Source: a virus
Length of the DNA: 54,345 nucleotides
Direction: 5' to 3' (one strand)
Virus record (IMG/VR): IMGVR_UViG_3300036893_000014
Coordinates: 1 to 54,345 of that record
Below are positions 32,933 to 39,944 of this stretch, piece by piece; position 1 is the first letter of the stretch; every line of letters starts with the position of its first letter. The notes below the pieces were generated by a model. The model was given only the letters and a program-made list of their open reading frames with translations, was not told where the DNA came from and ran no database searches. A program made the position numbers and the translations under genes.

Positions 32933-33097
32933 ATGCTACTCCTGATTATTCTTTTGATCCTGCTGTTTGGCGGCGGCGGCGGATGGTATATGAACGGTCG
33001 CTATGGTCCAACAGGAGGATTCGGTGGCGGACTTGGAATTGTGGCGTTGCTGGTGATTCTACTGGTCCTGTTCGGGCGCGGGCGCTTGGGATTCTGA
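32933..33097 (+). CDS. DUF3309-like small membrane protein (54 aa)
   Basis: A plus-strand 54-residue frame starting MLLLIILLILLFGGGGGWYM. Two hydrophobic helices flank NGRYGPTGGFGGG, as in the DUF3309 family of tiny two-helix membrane proteins ('YGPSGGLG' between two Leu/Ile/Val helices). It is on the opposite strand to its neighbours, which suggests its own promoter. Function unknown; a holin-like or envelope role is possible. Confidence 0.6.
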   Translation: MLLLIILLILLFGGGGGWYMNGRYGPTGGFGGGLGIVALLVILLVLFGRGRLGF

Positions 33098-33122
33098 CGC
33101 CACGAACATCGCGACCAGCACG

Positions 33123-33392
33123 TCAAGACGGGTCGGCTTTCTCCGCCGCATGCCCCTCGAGGTTTCCGATGGCCCGCTGCGCATCGCCTGTGACTTTCAG
33201 TAATGCTTCTGTCTGGCCGTCAACGCCGCGCTTCACGTCTGACAATACCGCCTTAGTGTCTGCGTGCTGAGAGTCGCGTTCGCTTCGGTTGATGATAGTC
33301 ATTATGATCTGCACAATCCCAGTGAGGAATGTGCCGAGAACTCCGATAGCGGCAAGCCAAACTGCGGGCGAGTTGATCGCGGTTTCCTGCAT
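33123..33392 (-). CDS. Membrane-anchored coiled-coil protein (holin/spanin-like)
   Basis: An 89-residue protein starting MQETAINSPAVWLAAIGVLG. One transmembrane helix at about residues 9-35 is followed by a hydrophilic helix with heptad character (VLSDVKRGVDGQTEALLKV). Short proteins with one N-terminal helix and a periplasmic or cytoplasmic coiled coil occur among holins and inner-membrane spanins. No sequence family recognised; placed in a lysis-like membrane gene group. Confidence 0.55.
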   Translation of the reverse strand: MQETAINSPAVWLAAIGVLGTFLTGIVQIIMTIINRSERDSQHADTKAVLSDVKRGVDGQTEALLKVTGDAQRAIGNLEGHAAEKADPS

Positions 33393-33401
33393 TTCCTGAT
33401 G

Positions 33402-33536
33402 TTACCGCGACTTGCAGCGCCGGAACCAGCAGCGCGTTTTCCCGCTGACTACCGCGTTCACGATCCTCAGCAGCCCGACGAGTCCCCAGAATCCCCCGGC
33501 TACGACAGTCAGCGCTTTGGCCACGCGGTCCATCAT
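33402..33536 (-). CDS. Small one-helix membrane protein (44 aa)
   Basis: A 44-residue protein starting MMDRVAKALTVVAGGFWGLV, with one hydrophobic helix at about residues 7-29 and a very basic C-terminus (KTRCWFRRCKSR). It lies directly upstream of the 89-residue membrane protein gene. Size and charge resemble small holins or pinholins; this is inference. Confidence 0.5.
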   Translation of the reverse strand: MMDRVAKALTVVAGGFWGLVGLLRIVNAVVSGKTRCWFRRCKSR

Positions 33537-33603
33537 TAACGCATATCATATTTAGGAAATAAACGGAAGATAATGCGGACTTGTTCTGGAAATGATGCGG
33601 AAT

Positions 33604-33999
33604 TTAATCGCCGTAAACTCCGGGCTTGTCCACGCCCAGTTGATTCAGCCTGTCCAGAATTCTCTGCTGAATGTCTGAGATCGCCTGGAACTTCGGATCT
33701 CGATCTCGAAGTGTGGCCTTGATCTCGTCGGTGCTGATTACTATGCACTCGATCTTCGCTTCATTCTTCCCATGCCTGGTATTGTTCGCGGCCTTTTCTC
33801 TTTCGTCGTCGTCGATGTGTTTCGCGAAGAGTGCGGGAAGGGCGGCGATACTCGCCCTTTGCGCCTGATTCTCTTTCCAGATTAAATGCAGATATCGCCA
33901 AATCGCCGGAAGCGCAAGCCCTGCTATCGACGTAATCAGGTACTTGTACAGTTCCTCAAATCCCACTCCGAGGAGTGAGAATGTAGCGGGCGGCGGCAT
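33604..33999 (-). CDS. Membrane-anchored helical protein (131 aa)
   Basis: A 131-residue protein starting MPPPATFSLLGVGFEELYKY. A transmembrane segment (YLITSIAGLALPAIWRYLHL) at about 20-40 is followed by a long charged helical region with KHIDDDEREKAANNTRHGK. It resembles inner-membrane spanins or accessory holins in layout, but no conserved motif is recognised. Confidence 0.55.
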   Translation of the reverse strand: MPPPATFSLLGVGFEELYKYLITSIAGLALPAIWRYLHLIWKENQAQRASIAALPALFAKHIDDDEREKAANNTRHGKNEAKIECIVISTDEIKATLRDRDPKFQAISDIQQRILDRLNQLGVDKPGVYGD

Positions 34000-34008
34000 C
34001 TGTCGGGA

Positions 34009-34215
34009 TTATAGCGCACGGTTTGAGGAATTACGCATTCGTAGTTCCGCAATGCGATATTCCAGAACCGTCAACCGCGCCGAAACAACGGCCCGTAATG
34101 CGTCTTCCCTGCTTAATCTTCCGAGCGTCCAGGCGTACACGAGGATTTCTGCCGTCATGGAAATTATTGTTGCACTGAGAAACGTTATATGCAAGACTAT
34201 AAATCGTGACGCCAC
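34009..34215 (-). CDS. Small membrane protein (68 aa)
   Basis: A 68-residue protein from GTG 34215 starting MASRFIVLHITFLSATIISM, with one transmembrane helix and a basic amphipathic helix (RAVVSARLTVLEYRIAELRM). A shorter version from ATG 34158 would start inside the helix. Its start overlaps the start of the divergent plus-strand gene at 34206, so both promoters must overlap the coding ends. Part of the membrane group. Confidence 0.5.
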   Translation of the reverse strand: MASRFIVLHITFLSATIISMTAEILVYAWTLGRLSREDALRAVVSARLTVLEYRIAELRMRNSSNRAL

Positions 34216-34400
34216 AAGAAAGAAAAAAGCGTTTTGAGTCGCGGTTGAGATTGGCCCGGGCGGTTTTCTGCGGTTCGATAGAGCCGAGAATCGCCGCCGT
34301 TAAAGCGGGGTGCGCCCCCAGTAATGTTTACCAGGTTCTCGGAGCGGTCCTGATGCGGGCAGGGCGCGAAGGCATGCTCAGATTGGTGGATGAAAAATGA
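34206..34400 (+). CDS. Small HTH-like protein (64 aa), first early gene
   Basis: A 64-residue protein from GTG 34206 starting MTPQERKKRFESRLRLARAV. Residues about 25-50 (IEPRIAAVKAGCAPSNVYQVL) read as a helix-turn-helix. A TATAAA box at 34198-34203 lies only 2 nt before the GTG, so a leaderless transcript is possible. It could act as a regulator at the divergent border. No family recognised. Confidence 0.5.
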   Translation: MTPQERKKRFESRLRLARAVFCGSIEPRIAAVKAGCAPSNVYQVLGAVLMRAGREGMLRLVDEK

Positions 34401-34654
34401 AAGCCGAATGGAAAGACACGAGCTTTAACCGCTCGATTCAGTTCACAATGCAGGGGCTTCCTTCTGGCTTTGTGGTATGTGTCAGCTACTATGCAGGCAA
34501 AGGATGGAGGATTAATTTAGGCGGCGGCAAGGTTTACGAATCCGCAGATGCCGCGAAGGTTGCGGCATTGAAAGATGGCGTGAAGCGGGCGCGGCGTGCG
34601 TCTCGGATGTACGCGGAACTGGCGGAAGCGCTCAATGAAATGGAGGCAATATGA
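34397..34654 (+). CDS. Hypothetical protein (85 aa)
   Basis: An 85-residue protein starting MKAEWKDTSFNRSIQFTMQG, coupled to both neighbours by ATGA. It has a beta-rich N-terminus (FVVCVSYYAGKGWRINLGGG) and a helical basic C-terminus (DGVKRARRASRMYAELAEA). No family recognised. Confidence 0.55.
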   Translation: MKAEWKDTSFNRSIQFTMQGLPSGFVVCVSYYAGKGWRINLGGGKVYESADAAKVAALKDGVKRARRASRMYAELAEALNEMEAI

Positions 34655-34893
34655 CGGAACTGATTATGTGCGTTCTCGGCGTCGCGACCGTAGTTTCTTT
34701 TATCGCCCATGCCTTCGGGCCGTGCAAGCATTCCCGAACGACGTTTCCGCAGTCTGAGCGGTCGGCGCGGTACGCTTCGGTGACGTGTTTAGATTGCGGA
34801 CGAAAGTTTGGTTACGACTGGCGGGAGATGCGTATGATCGAGGAAATTACCGCGTGTGAGAATGCTGGCGAACGGACGGAGCGACTGATATGA
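34651..34893 (+). CDS. Membrane-anchored zinc-ribbon protein (80 aa)
   Basis: An 80-residue protein starting MTELIMCVLGVATVVSFIAH. One N-terminal hydrophobic helix is followed by CKHSRTTFPQSERSARYASV and TCLDCGRKFGYDWREM, with Cys/His spacing like the small phage 'CLDCG..F.YDW' proteins. It may bind zinc and dock at the membrane. Coupled by ATGA to both neighbours. Confidence 0.65.
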   Translation: MTELIMCVLGVATVVSFIAHAFGPCKHSRTTFPQSERSARYASVTCLDCGRKFGYDWREMRMIEEITACENAGERTERLI

Positions 34894-35087
34894 TCGACCA
34901 TCCGCGCAATCTTTCAGACCTTCTGGATAACGCATGGGAGCGGCATTGTGATCTGCGAAGGGATAAGGCGGATGAAATCGCGGAGTCGCGGTCGATGCAA
35001 CTGACGCCAAAAGATCCCAGAAAAGCGAAGCGGCAGACTGCGGCGGCGCGAAAGAATCGCGATTCGTGGGGAGATATTCGGATATGA
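34890..35087 (+). CDS. Small basic hypothetical protein (65 aa)
   Basis: A 65-residue protein starting MIDHPRNLSDLLDNAWERH. It is charged and helical, with a basic Lys/Ala/Arg-rich C-terminus. Overlaps the next gene by ATGA. No family recognised. Confidence 0.5.
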   Translation: MIDHPRNLSDLLDNAWERHCDLRRDKADEIAESRSMQLTPKDPRKAKRQTAAARKNRDSWGDIRI

Positions 35088-35446
35088 TGCACGGCACTTT
35101 ACGAACCGATTATTTCAACCCATACCGCGACGAACCTCGTCAGGTCGATTACGATCAGGTGGCCGCCGACTGGGAGCGGAGGTTTCGCCCCGATTCAGCA
35201 GTACGCGAGGTCGATACGAACGAATTGCCTGATGCCGAGCCGGAACCTCACTTCTCGCCCATTCAGTTCGTACCGAACAAACTGCGCGAGTGCTCCAGTC
35301 CGACCGGCCATGTTTGGACGCGACAAGGGAAGTGCGGCGTCCAGAAGCGGTATCGCGTGAAGTGCGGAATCTGCAAGGCAACGCGGTTCTCTACCGAGGC
35401 GGAGTATTTTGCGATCAATCACAAGATCGGGCCGAAGCCCAAGTGA
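35084..35446 (+). CDS. Hypothetical protein with Cys-rich C-terminal zinc motif (120 aa)
   Basis: A 120-residue protein from ATG 35084 starting MMHGTLRTDYFNPYRDEPRQ. The acidic N-terminal 75 residues are followed by four Cys (ECSSPTGHVWTRQGKCG, KCGICKATR) likely binding zinc. It directly precedes the CHC2 primase-domain gene and is GTGA-coupled to it. No family recognised. Confidence 0.6.
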   Translation: MMHGTLRTDYFNPYRDEPRQVDYDQVAADWERRFRPDSAVREVDTNELPDAEPEPHFSPIQFVPNKLRECSSPTGHVWTRQGKCGVQKRYRVKCGICKATRFSTEAEYFAINHKIGPKPK

Positions 35447-36015
35447 ATACCCGCGACCGCCAGATCCGGGAAGCAACCGACCTGCGGGCGCTAGTCGAAT
35501 CCTACGGCGTGAAGTTGCGGCGGTGCGCTCCGAACACAGTCATCGGTCGCTGCCCGTTCCACGCCGATAAGTCCCCTAGCCTGCGCGTCAACCTTCCAGG
35601 ACACGCATATCCTGAACGCTGGAAGTGCTGGGTTGGGTGTGGAAACGGCGATGCCATTGACTTCCTCATGAAGATTGAGGGCATCTCGAAGTTCGAGGCT
35701 GTTAAGCGTCTGGCCGCGATGGCGGGCATCTCTCTCGCCGAAGATGAAACGCCGGAGCAGCGCGAGGCACGTATCCGCAAACAGAAGCAGGATGCCATTG
35801 ACCGTCCGCACGCTCTCCGGTATTTCCGCGACAGGTGGAAGTACTGGCGGGGTGCGCTGAATCGGATTATGGCGGATGGACCGCCTGAGTGGGAGACTGC
35901 GGAGTTTCGGCGGGCGTCATGGGCCGGCGAAATGATGCGGCTTTGCCAGCGGTTGCAGGGTACGCCGGATGGGTTGCGGGTTTACAGGAGAGTATATGGA
36001 AAATTTGGACCTTGA
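35443..36015 (+). CDS. Stand-alone CHC2 primase zinc-binding protein
   Basis: A 190-residue protein from GTG 35443. It has the CHC2 zinc-binding pattern of DnaG-type primases: CPFHADKSPSLRVN (Cys-Pro-x-His) and KCWVGCGNGDAIDFLMK (Cys-x4-Cys), at about residues 33-72. After that comes a helical region, but the Toprim catalytic domain is absent, so it is not a complete DnaG primase. It may recognise primer templates for another catalytic subunit, for example the D5-type protein at 40232. Its 3' end overlaps the next gene. Confidence 0.85.
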   Translation: MNTRDRQIREATDLRALVESYGVKLRRCAPNTVIGRCPFHADKSPSLRVNLPGHAYPERWKCWVGCGNGDAIDFLMKIEGISKFEAVKRLAAMAGISLAEDETPEQREARIRKQKQDAIDRPHALRYFRDRWKYWRGALNRIMADGPPEWETAEFRRASWAGEMMRLCQRLQGTPDGLRVYRRVYGKFGP

Positions 36016-36193
36016 CGATTACGATGACGAATATCAAGGAGAACGTGGCTGCTATGAATGCGGCGGAAGGGGATATGTGGTCCGTTGCATTGACGATTTA
36101 TGCCACGGTCAAGATGAGTGCATTCATGGCGATCCGCCGACTCCATGCAGACTGTGTAACGCAAAGGGAGATCGAGAGGATGGCTACCTGTGA
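35996..36193 (+). CDS. Cys-rich DnaJ-like zinc protein (65 aa)
   Basis: A 65-residue protein from ATG 35996 (GGAG six nt upstream). It is very acidic at the N-terminus (MENLDLDDYDDEYQGERG), then has CYECGGRGYVVRC and CRLCNAKG, i.e. CxxCxGxG knuckles typical of DnaJ central domains. Likely a small zinc protein working with the replication genes. Overlaps the primase gene by 20 bp. Confidence 0.65.
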   Translation: MENLDLDDYDDEYQGERGCYECGGRGYVVRCIDDLCHGQDECIHGDPPTPCRLCNAKGDREDGYL

Positions 36194-36309
36194 ATCGTGA
36201 CTCCGTTAGCTGGTTTTTCTGTTCGTGCGGCTGGGGTGAGACTCCGCAGTGCGAGATTCCTGCTGACTGGCGAGAGCGGTTCGGGCCGGATAAGAGGAGG
36301 CGGATTTGA
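36190..36309 (+). CDS. Tiny Cys-containing protein (39 aa)
   Basis: A 39-residue protein from GTG 36190 starting MNRDSVSWFFCSCGWGETPQ. It has CSCGWGETPQC, a possible metal site, and a basic C-terminus. It overlaps the previous stop by GTGA and overlaps the TTG start of the methyltransferase at the next stop. Low-evidence but regularly coupled. Confidence 0.45.
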   Translation: MNRDSVSWFFCSCGWGETPQCEIPADWRERFGPDKRRRI

Positions 36310-37086
36310 CGTTCGGCTCACTTTTTAGCGGAATCGGTGGCCTCGATCTTGGGCTTGAACGCGCTGGGATGGAATGCCGTTGGCAGGTTGAGATTGAACC
36401 GTACTGCCAGAAAGTGTTAGCGAAGTACTGGCCTATTAAACGATATGGAGATATCAAACAAATCGGGGGGGGGCGAACTTGAGTATGTTGACCTTATCGC
36501 CGGAGGATTCCCCTGCCAAGATTTATCCGTCGCCGGACACATGCGCGGAATCGACGGAGAGCGTTCCGGTTTGTGGAGTGAGTATGCTCGAATCATTGGG
36601 GGAATTCGACCATCAATCGTACTCATTGAGAACGTCTCAGGCATCCTTGCTAACGGACCAATGCGGCGAGTACTTGGAGACCTTTCCGCGCTCAGGTACG
36701 ATGCTGAATGGGAGAGTATTCCAGCGGCCGCCGTTGGTGCCCCTCACATACGCGACAGGGTTTGGATACTTGCCCACGCCAGACAAGAGCATCGGGGCGT
36801 TGCGGGGTGGCGATATGATGCGGGCGGACGCCCAGACGTGTTTCGCCAAGGAATTTTACGGCGAGAGGCCGAGCGGGGCAAAGATTGGGAGCTCGTTACG
36901 CTGGTGCCCGGAGTTCATCCGGGAAGCGTTGCGGACTGGTGGCTACGTCAATCCTTCATGGCTCGCAGTATTAATGGGATTTCCCGAAGATTGGTGGATA
37001 GTGCCAATGGAGCATTTGGAAACGCAGTCGTACCCCAAGTCGCCGAATGGATCGGACGCCGAATAATGGAGGACGCACATGGCTGA
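36306..37086 (+). CDS. DNA cytosine-C5 methyltransferase, interrupted by poly-G frameshift
   Basis: The gene starts at TTG 36306 (TTGA overlap) with LFSGIGGLDLGLERAG, motif I. It hits a nine-G run at 36465-36473, after which the N-terminal frame ends at TGA 36480. The rest continues one frame away from 36445 to 37086: GGFPCQDLS (motif IV with catalytic Cys), IVLIENVSGIL (motif VI, ENV), HIRDRVWILAHA (motif VIII) and GNAVVPQVAEWIG (motif X). Eight G would give one continuous protein of about 259 residues. So this is either an assembly error, a decayed gene or a phase-variable (OFF) one. It would modify phage DNA against host restriction. Confidence 0.85.
36465..36473 (+). repeat. Poly-G(9) tract, frame switch in methyltransferase
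   Basis: Nine consecutive G. Eight G joins motif I to the rest of the methyltransferase; nine G gives a 58-codon truncated product; ten G joins the start to the overlapping open frame at 36479-37066. Homopolymeric tracts of this kind mark slipped-strand phase variation in other organisms; a simple sequencing or assembly error is the alternative. Confidence 0.8.
36479..37066 (+). CDS. Open frame overlapping methyltransferase (195 codons)
   Basis: A 195-codon frame from TTG 36479 that lies entirely within the methyltransferase in a different frame. It has recognisable family-like features: DSPAKIYPSPDTCAESTES at the start, SLRTSQASLLTD, ETFPRSGTMLNGRVFQRPPL, and a C-terminal NPSWLAVLMGFPEDWW. 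Proteins with this layout are frequently annotated beside phage cytosine methyltransferases. It may be a genuine overprinted gene or an echo of constraint on the methyltransferase frame. Translation is unproven. Confidence 0.4.
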   Translation: MSMLTLSPEDSPAKIYPSPDTCAESTESVPVCGVSMLESLGEFDHQSYSLRTSQASLLTDQCGEYLETFPRSGTMLNGRVFQRPPLVPLTYATGFGYLPTPDKSIGALRGGDMMRADAQTCFAKEFYGERPSGAKIGSSLRWCPEFIREALRTGGYVNPSWLAVLMGFPEDWWIVPMEHLETQSYPKSPNGSDAE

Positions 37087-37216
37087 TTACGCAGAACGAA
37101 CGCCGCTCCCGGATCACGATAAATGCGCGGCCTGCGGACACGTCCGCGCGGCGCATGGCTCTAACGGGATGGTTTGCGGGGCTTGTGAGTGCTTGCAGTT
37201 TGTGGAGGCGGAATGA
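37079..37216 (+). CDS. Zinc-ribbon small protein (45 aa)
   Basis: A 45-residue protein from ATG 37079 starting MADYAERTPLPDHDKCAACG. Four Cys in CAACG and CGACEC (about residues 16-38) form a zinc ribbon. It overlaps the methyltransferase stop by 8 bp and the next start by ATGA. Confidence 0.6.
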   Translation: MADYAERTPLPDHDKCAACGHVRAAHGSNGMVCGACECLQFVEAE

Positions 37217-37422
37217 TCGCAGCAATCTGCATCAGTAGCGTGTTTCTGGCCCTGTGCGGGCTTGTCGGTCTGGCGGCGTGCGTATTATCTGGACGCATCT
37301 CCGAGGCCGAGGACTCCCGCACAGTCGGCGATTATATGGCGGTCTATCGGGATGAGGCAGAGCGGCTGGAGTATGAGCGGGAGTATCGCCAGTTTTTGGT
37401 TGACAGCGAGTTTTTGGGATGA
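37213..37422 (+). CDS. Small membrane protein (69 aa)
   Basis: A 69-residue protein from ATG 37213 starting MIAAICISSVFLALCGLVGL, with one N-terminal transmembrane helix and a charged, Tyr/Glu-rich C-terminal helix (YRDEAERLEYEREYRQFLV). Coupled by ATGA on both sides. No family recognised. Confidence 0.6.
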   Translation: MIAAICISSVFLALCGLVGLAACVLSGRISEAEDSRTVGDYMAVYRDEAERLEYEREYRQFLVDSEFLG

Positions 37423-37865
37423 GGCTTATCATTGCCGGATCGCGCACGATGGAGCCGACTTCAATTCAGGTCATGTATACGATTCGGCGTCACCGGATTT
37501 CGATGCTGCGGGATGCGGGCGCGACCGATTCGGTTTATCTGGTTCTCTGCGGATGCGCGGATGGGGTGGACAGGTCAGGGTTTACTTGGGCGAGGATGAA
37601 CGGCATCGAGGTTGAGTTCTTCCCGGCGTGGCCATCACAACAGCAGTGGGCGCGGAAAGTTGCGCTTCCCGGAGAAAAGATACACCAGATTCCACTGGCA
37701 CACGGAAAGTCATCCGGGATGATTCGAAACGTGGCAATGGCGGAATTTGCTGACGCCTTGCTGGTGTTTTGGGATGGAAAAAGTCCAGGGACTGCCGGGA
37801 TGATAAAGGTGGCCGAACGCGGCGGGTTGAAAGTATTCGTGGAATGGACGATTCACGCCGCATGA
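37419..37865 (+). CDS. SLOG superfamily DUF2493-like protein
   Basis: A 148-residue protein from ATG 37419. It has MRLIIAGSRT at the start, VLCGCADGVDRSGFTWA at about residues 42-58, and a C-terminal SSGMIRNVAMAEFADALLVF followed by DGKSPGTAGMIK. This set ('AGSR', 'G.A.GVDR', 'RN..MA..AD', 'DG.S.GT') is diagnostic of the DUF2493 branch of the SLOG fold, nucleotide- or NAD-derivative-binding proteins related to DprA and YspA. Its biochemical role is unknown; it may sense or process a nucleotide signal during infection. Confidence 0.88.
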   Translation: MRLIIAGSRTMEPTSIQVMYTIRRHRISMLRDAGATDSVYLVLCGCADGVDRSGFTWARMNGIEVEFFPAWPSQQQWARKVALPGEKIHQIPLAHGKSSGMIRNVAMAEFADALLVFWDGKSPGTAGMIKVAERGGLKVFVEWTIHAA

Positions 37866-39412
37866 CCCTCCGCCCCGCCCAGGTAATCTTCCGCGACTCC
37901 CTCCGGCGGGAAGCGGCGCGAGTTCGCGCCGTGCTCGGGGTTGCGGCATGCGGATTTGGTAAGGGCGTAGTCATGCAGAACATCCTTGCCGGGGCGATGA
38001 CGAAAAACAAACACGCCTTGATGCTGGTGCATGGCCGGGATCGTGTCAATGATGCCCATGAGCGCGCGACGAAACTGGGCATCCCGCACGGAGTTCTCAT
38101 GGGCAGCAAGAAGCGCGAGCGCTGGCACTCGATTCAAATCGCGTCTTCAGATACCGTGCATCGGATGGAGCACAAGCCGAAAGCGGACCTAATAATCATC
38201 GATGAATGCCACTTGGGGCTGAGTCCGACATTTCGCGGCGTGCTCGACTGTTACCCGGATGCTAAGATCATCGGCCTCACGGCGACACCGATGCTCGGAA
38301 ATGGGAAGCCGCTCGGGCGCGCATCCGGTGGCATCTTCGACGCGATGGTGACCGGCCCATCGGTTAAGCAGTTGATCGCCGATGGATGCCTGGTGCGCTC
38401 GGAAGTGATCGCCACGCCGCCGCCGGCCGATCTGGGCGGGCTGCGGAAGATGAAGACGGGCGAGTTCGATGCCGAGCAGGGCCAGATTATTTGCGACACC
38501 CCGGCCATCCTGGGCGATATGGTTGAGCACTATCAGCGCCATGCTTCGCACCTGAAAGCCGTGTCGTTCGGATTCACCCAGAAGCACGCCTTCGATATCT
38601 GCGAGTCGTTCAACCGCGCCGGGGTCAACTGGGCCTACATCGACGCCAATACGCCGGATGGCGACATTCACACGCCGGGAACGCGCAAGTTTATCTTTCA
38701 CCAATACGATCACGGGGATTTGCGGGGGATATCCTCATGTCAGACGATCAGTATTGGATGGGATCATTCTGCGTGTAAGTGCCTCATCTTTGGGTCTAAG
38801 ACAGCCAGTTTTCCGCTATACCACCAGCGCCTCGGTCGCGGCTCCCGCCCGCATAAGGGCCACGATCATTTCCGCGTTCACGATCACACCGGGAACTGGC
38901 TGGAGTTCATCAAGAAAGGCCCGTTCTTCGAGTCCGATATCGAGTGGCAACTGGACGGTCCAGCGAAGTTTGACGAGAAAAAGATGAGCACCTGCGATGA
39001 GCCGGTTCCGGCCAGCGAACCGCACCCGATGTTCACGGGCGACTTCATCGACGGAATTATGTTTCCATGCCGCCGACCGTATGAGTCGGACCCGAAGCTG
39101 ACGAACTGCCCGCACTGCGGAATCCCGCTGCTTAAGGAAGTACGCGAAGCTGCGGAGCGCATGGAAGCCGAACGTGTTGCCGGGGAGTTGGTCAATCTAA
39201 CGGCGGAGTTGCGTGCGGAGATTGAGGCTCGGATTCGAGAGGAATCGGAGCGGAAGGCGGCGTATCTGGATTTACTGAAACTTCAAAAACGGAAAAATTA
39301 TCATCCGAAATACGCGGTTGCTAAATACAAAGAAAAATTTCAAGACTGGCCACCGCGCGCCTGGAATAAGGAATTGCAGTTTGCGGCGGGTCTGAGGGAG
39401 AGTTTGACATGA
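37862..39412 (+). CDS. SF2 DECH-box helicase
   Basis: A 516-residue protein from ATG 37862 (ATGA overlap). Motif I is GFGKG at residues 31-35, motif II is DECH at 114-117, motif III is TATP at 140-143, and motif VI is the downstream QRLGRGSRPHKG. The C-terminal third adds CPHCGIPL (Cys-x2-Cys) and a long helix with coiled-coil character (AELRAEIEARIREESERKAA). It resembles the SSL2/UvsW-like helicases common in phages and may act in replication, recombination or fork repair. Confidence 0.9.
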   Translation: MTLRPAQVIFRDSLRREAARVRAVLGVAACGFGKGVVMQNILAGAMTKNKHALMLVHGRDRVNDAHERATKLGIPHGVLMGSKKRERWHSIQIASSDTVHRMEHKPKADLIIIDECHLGLSPTFRGVLDCYPDAKIIGLTATPMLGNGKPLGRASGGIFDAMVTGPSVKQLIADGCLVRSEVIATPPPADLGGLRKMKTGEFDAEQGQIICDTPAILGDMVEHYQRHASHLKAVSFGFTQKHAFDICESFNRAGVNWAYIDANTPDGDIHTPGTRKFIFHQYDHGDLRGISSCQTISIGWDHSACKCLIFGSKTASFPLYHQRLGRGSRPHKGHDHFRVHDHTGNWLEFIKKGPFFESDIEWQLDGPAKFDEKKMSTCDEPVPASEPHPMFTGDFIDGIMFPCRRPYESDPKLTNCPHCGIPLLKEVREAAERMEAERVAGELVNLTAELRAEIEARIREESERKAAYLDLLKLQKRKNYHPKYAVAKYKEKFQDWPPRAWNKELQFAAGLRESLT

Positions 39413-39576
39413 GCGACGGATTGTGGGAGAGTTACGATCCTGAAGCCACGGGTCCGTGCTCGCTTCATGGCCGCATGAACTGCGCGGATTGTGAGAACTT
39501 CGACCTCGACGATGCGGAGTCTATGTTCTGCTCCTGTGGCGCTGGCCCTGGCGAACCTTGCGAGTGTGAGGGATGA
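39409..39576 (+). CDS. Cys-rich small protein (55 aa)
   Basis: A 55-residue protein from ATG 39409 starting MSDGLWESYDPEATGPCSLH. It has seven Cys, including CSLHGRMNCADC and CSCGAGPGEPCEC, possible zinc sites, and is highly acidic. ATGA-coupled to both neighbours, the helicase and the VRR-NUC nuclease. Confidence 0.6.
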   Translation: MSDGLWESYDPEATGPCSLHGRMNCADCENFDLDDAESMFCSCGAGPGEPCECEG

Positions 39577-39944
39577 CCGCCAACGACCTCACCCGCGACT
39601 TCCTGATCGAAGCCGCAAAGCGATTCCCGGACGCCTTCATGTGGAGAAATAACCGGCTGTCGGGATGGGTCATCAAGCCAGGTAAAAAGAAGACGTGGAT
39701 CGACGCCGGGATCGACGGACAGGGCGACATCCGCGCCACGGTCCCGGTCACGGTCAACGGCCATAAGATCGGCGTTAGTTTCGAGATCGAGATCAAGGCC
39801 GGTAAGGACAGGCAACGCCTCACGCAAAAGACGTTCGCCGCGGCGCATGGGCGGGCTGGCGGCGTGTATCTGATCGTGCGGGATGTTGAGCAGGGTCTGG
39901 CTGACCTGGCGCGGGCGATTGCGGAGTTGGAATCTGTGGCATAA
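39573..39944 (+). CDS. VRR-NUC domain nuclease
   Basis: A 123-residue protein from ATG 39573. It has GIDGQGDIRATVP, then SFEIEIKAGKDRQRLTQKTF, the PD-(D/E)xK-like 'D ... E-x-E-x-K ... Q' pattern of stand-alone VRR-NUC proteins, and GGVYLIVRDVEQGL after it. Catalytic residues visible are Asp near 51, Glu near 71 and Lys near 75, plus Gln near 84. VRR-NUC enzymes cut structured or damaged DNA in replication and repair. It is close to the helicase gene. Confidence 0.9.
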   Translation: MTANDLTRDFLIEAAKRFPDAFMWRNNRLSGWVIKPGKKKTWIDAGIDGQGDIRATVPVTVNGHKIGVSFEIEIKAGKDRQRLTQKTFAAAHGRAGGVYLIVRDVEQGLADLARAIAELESVA

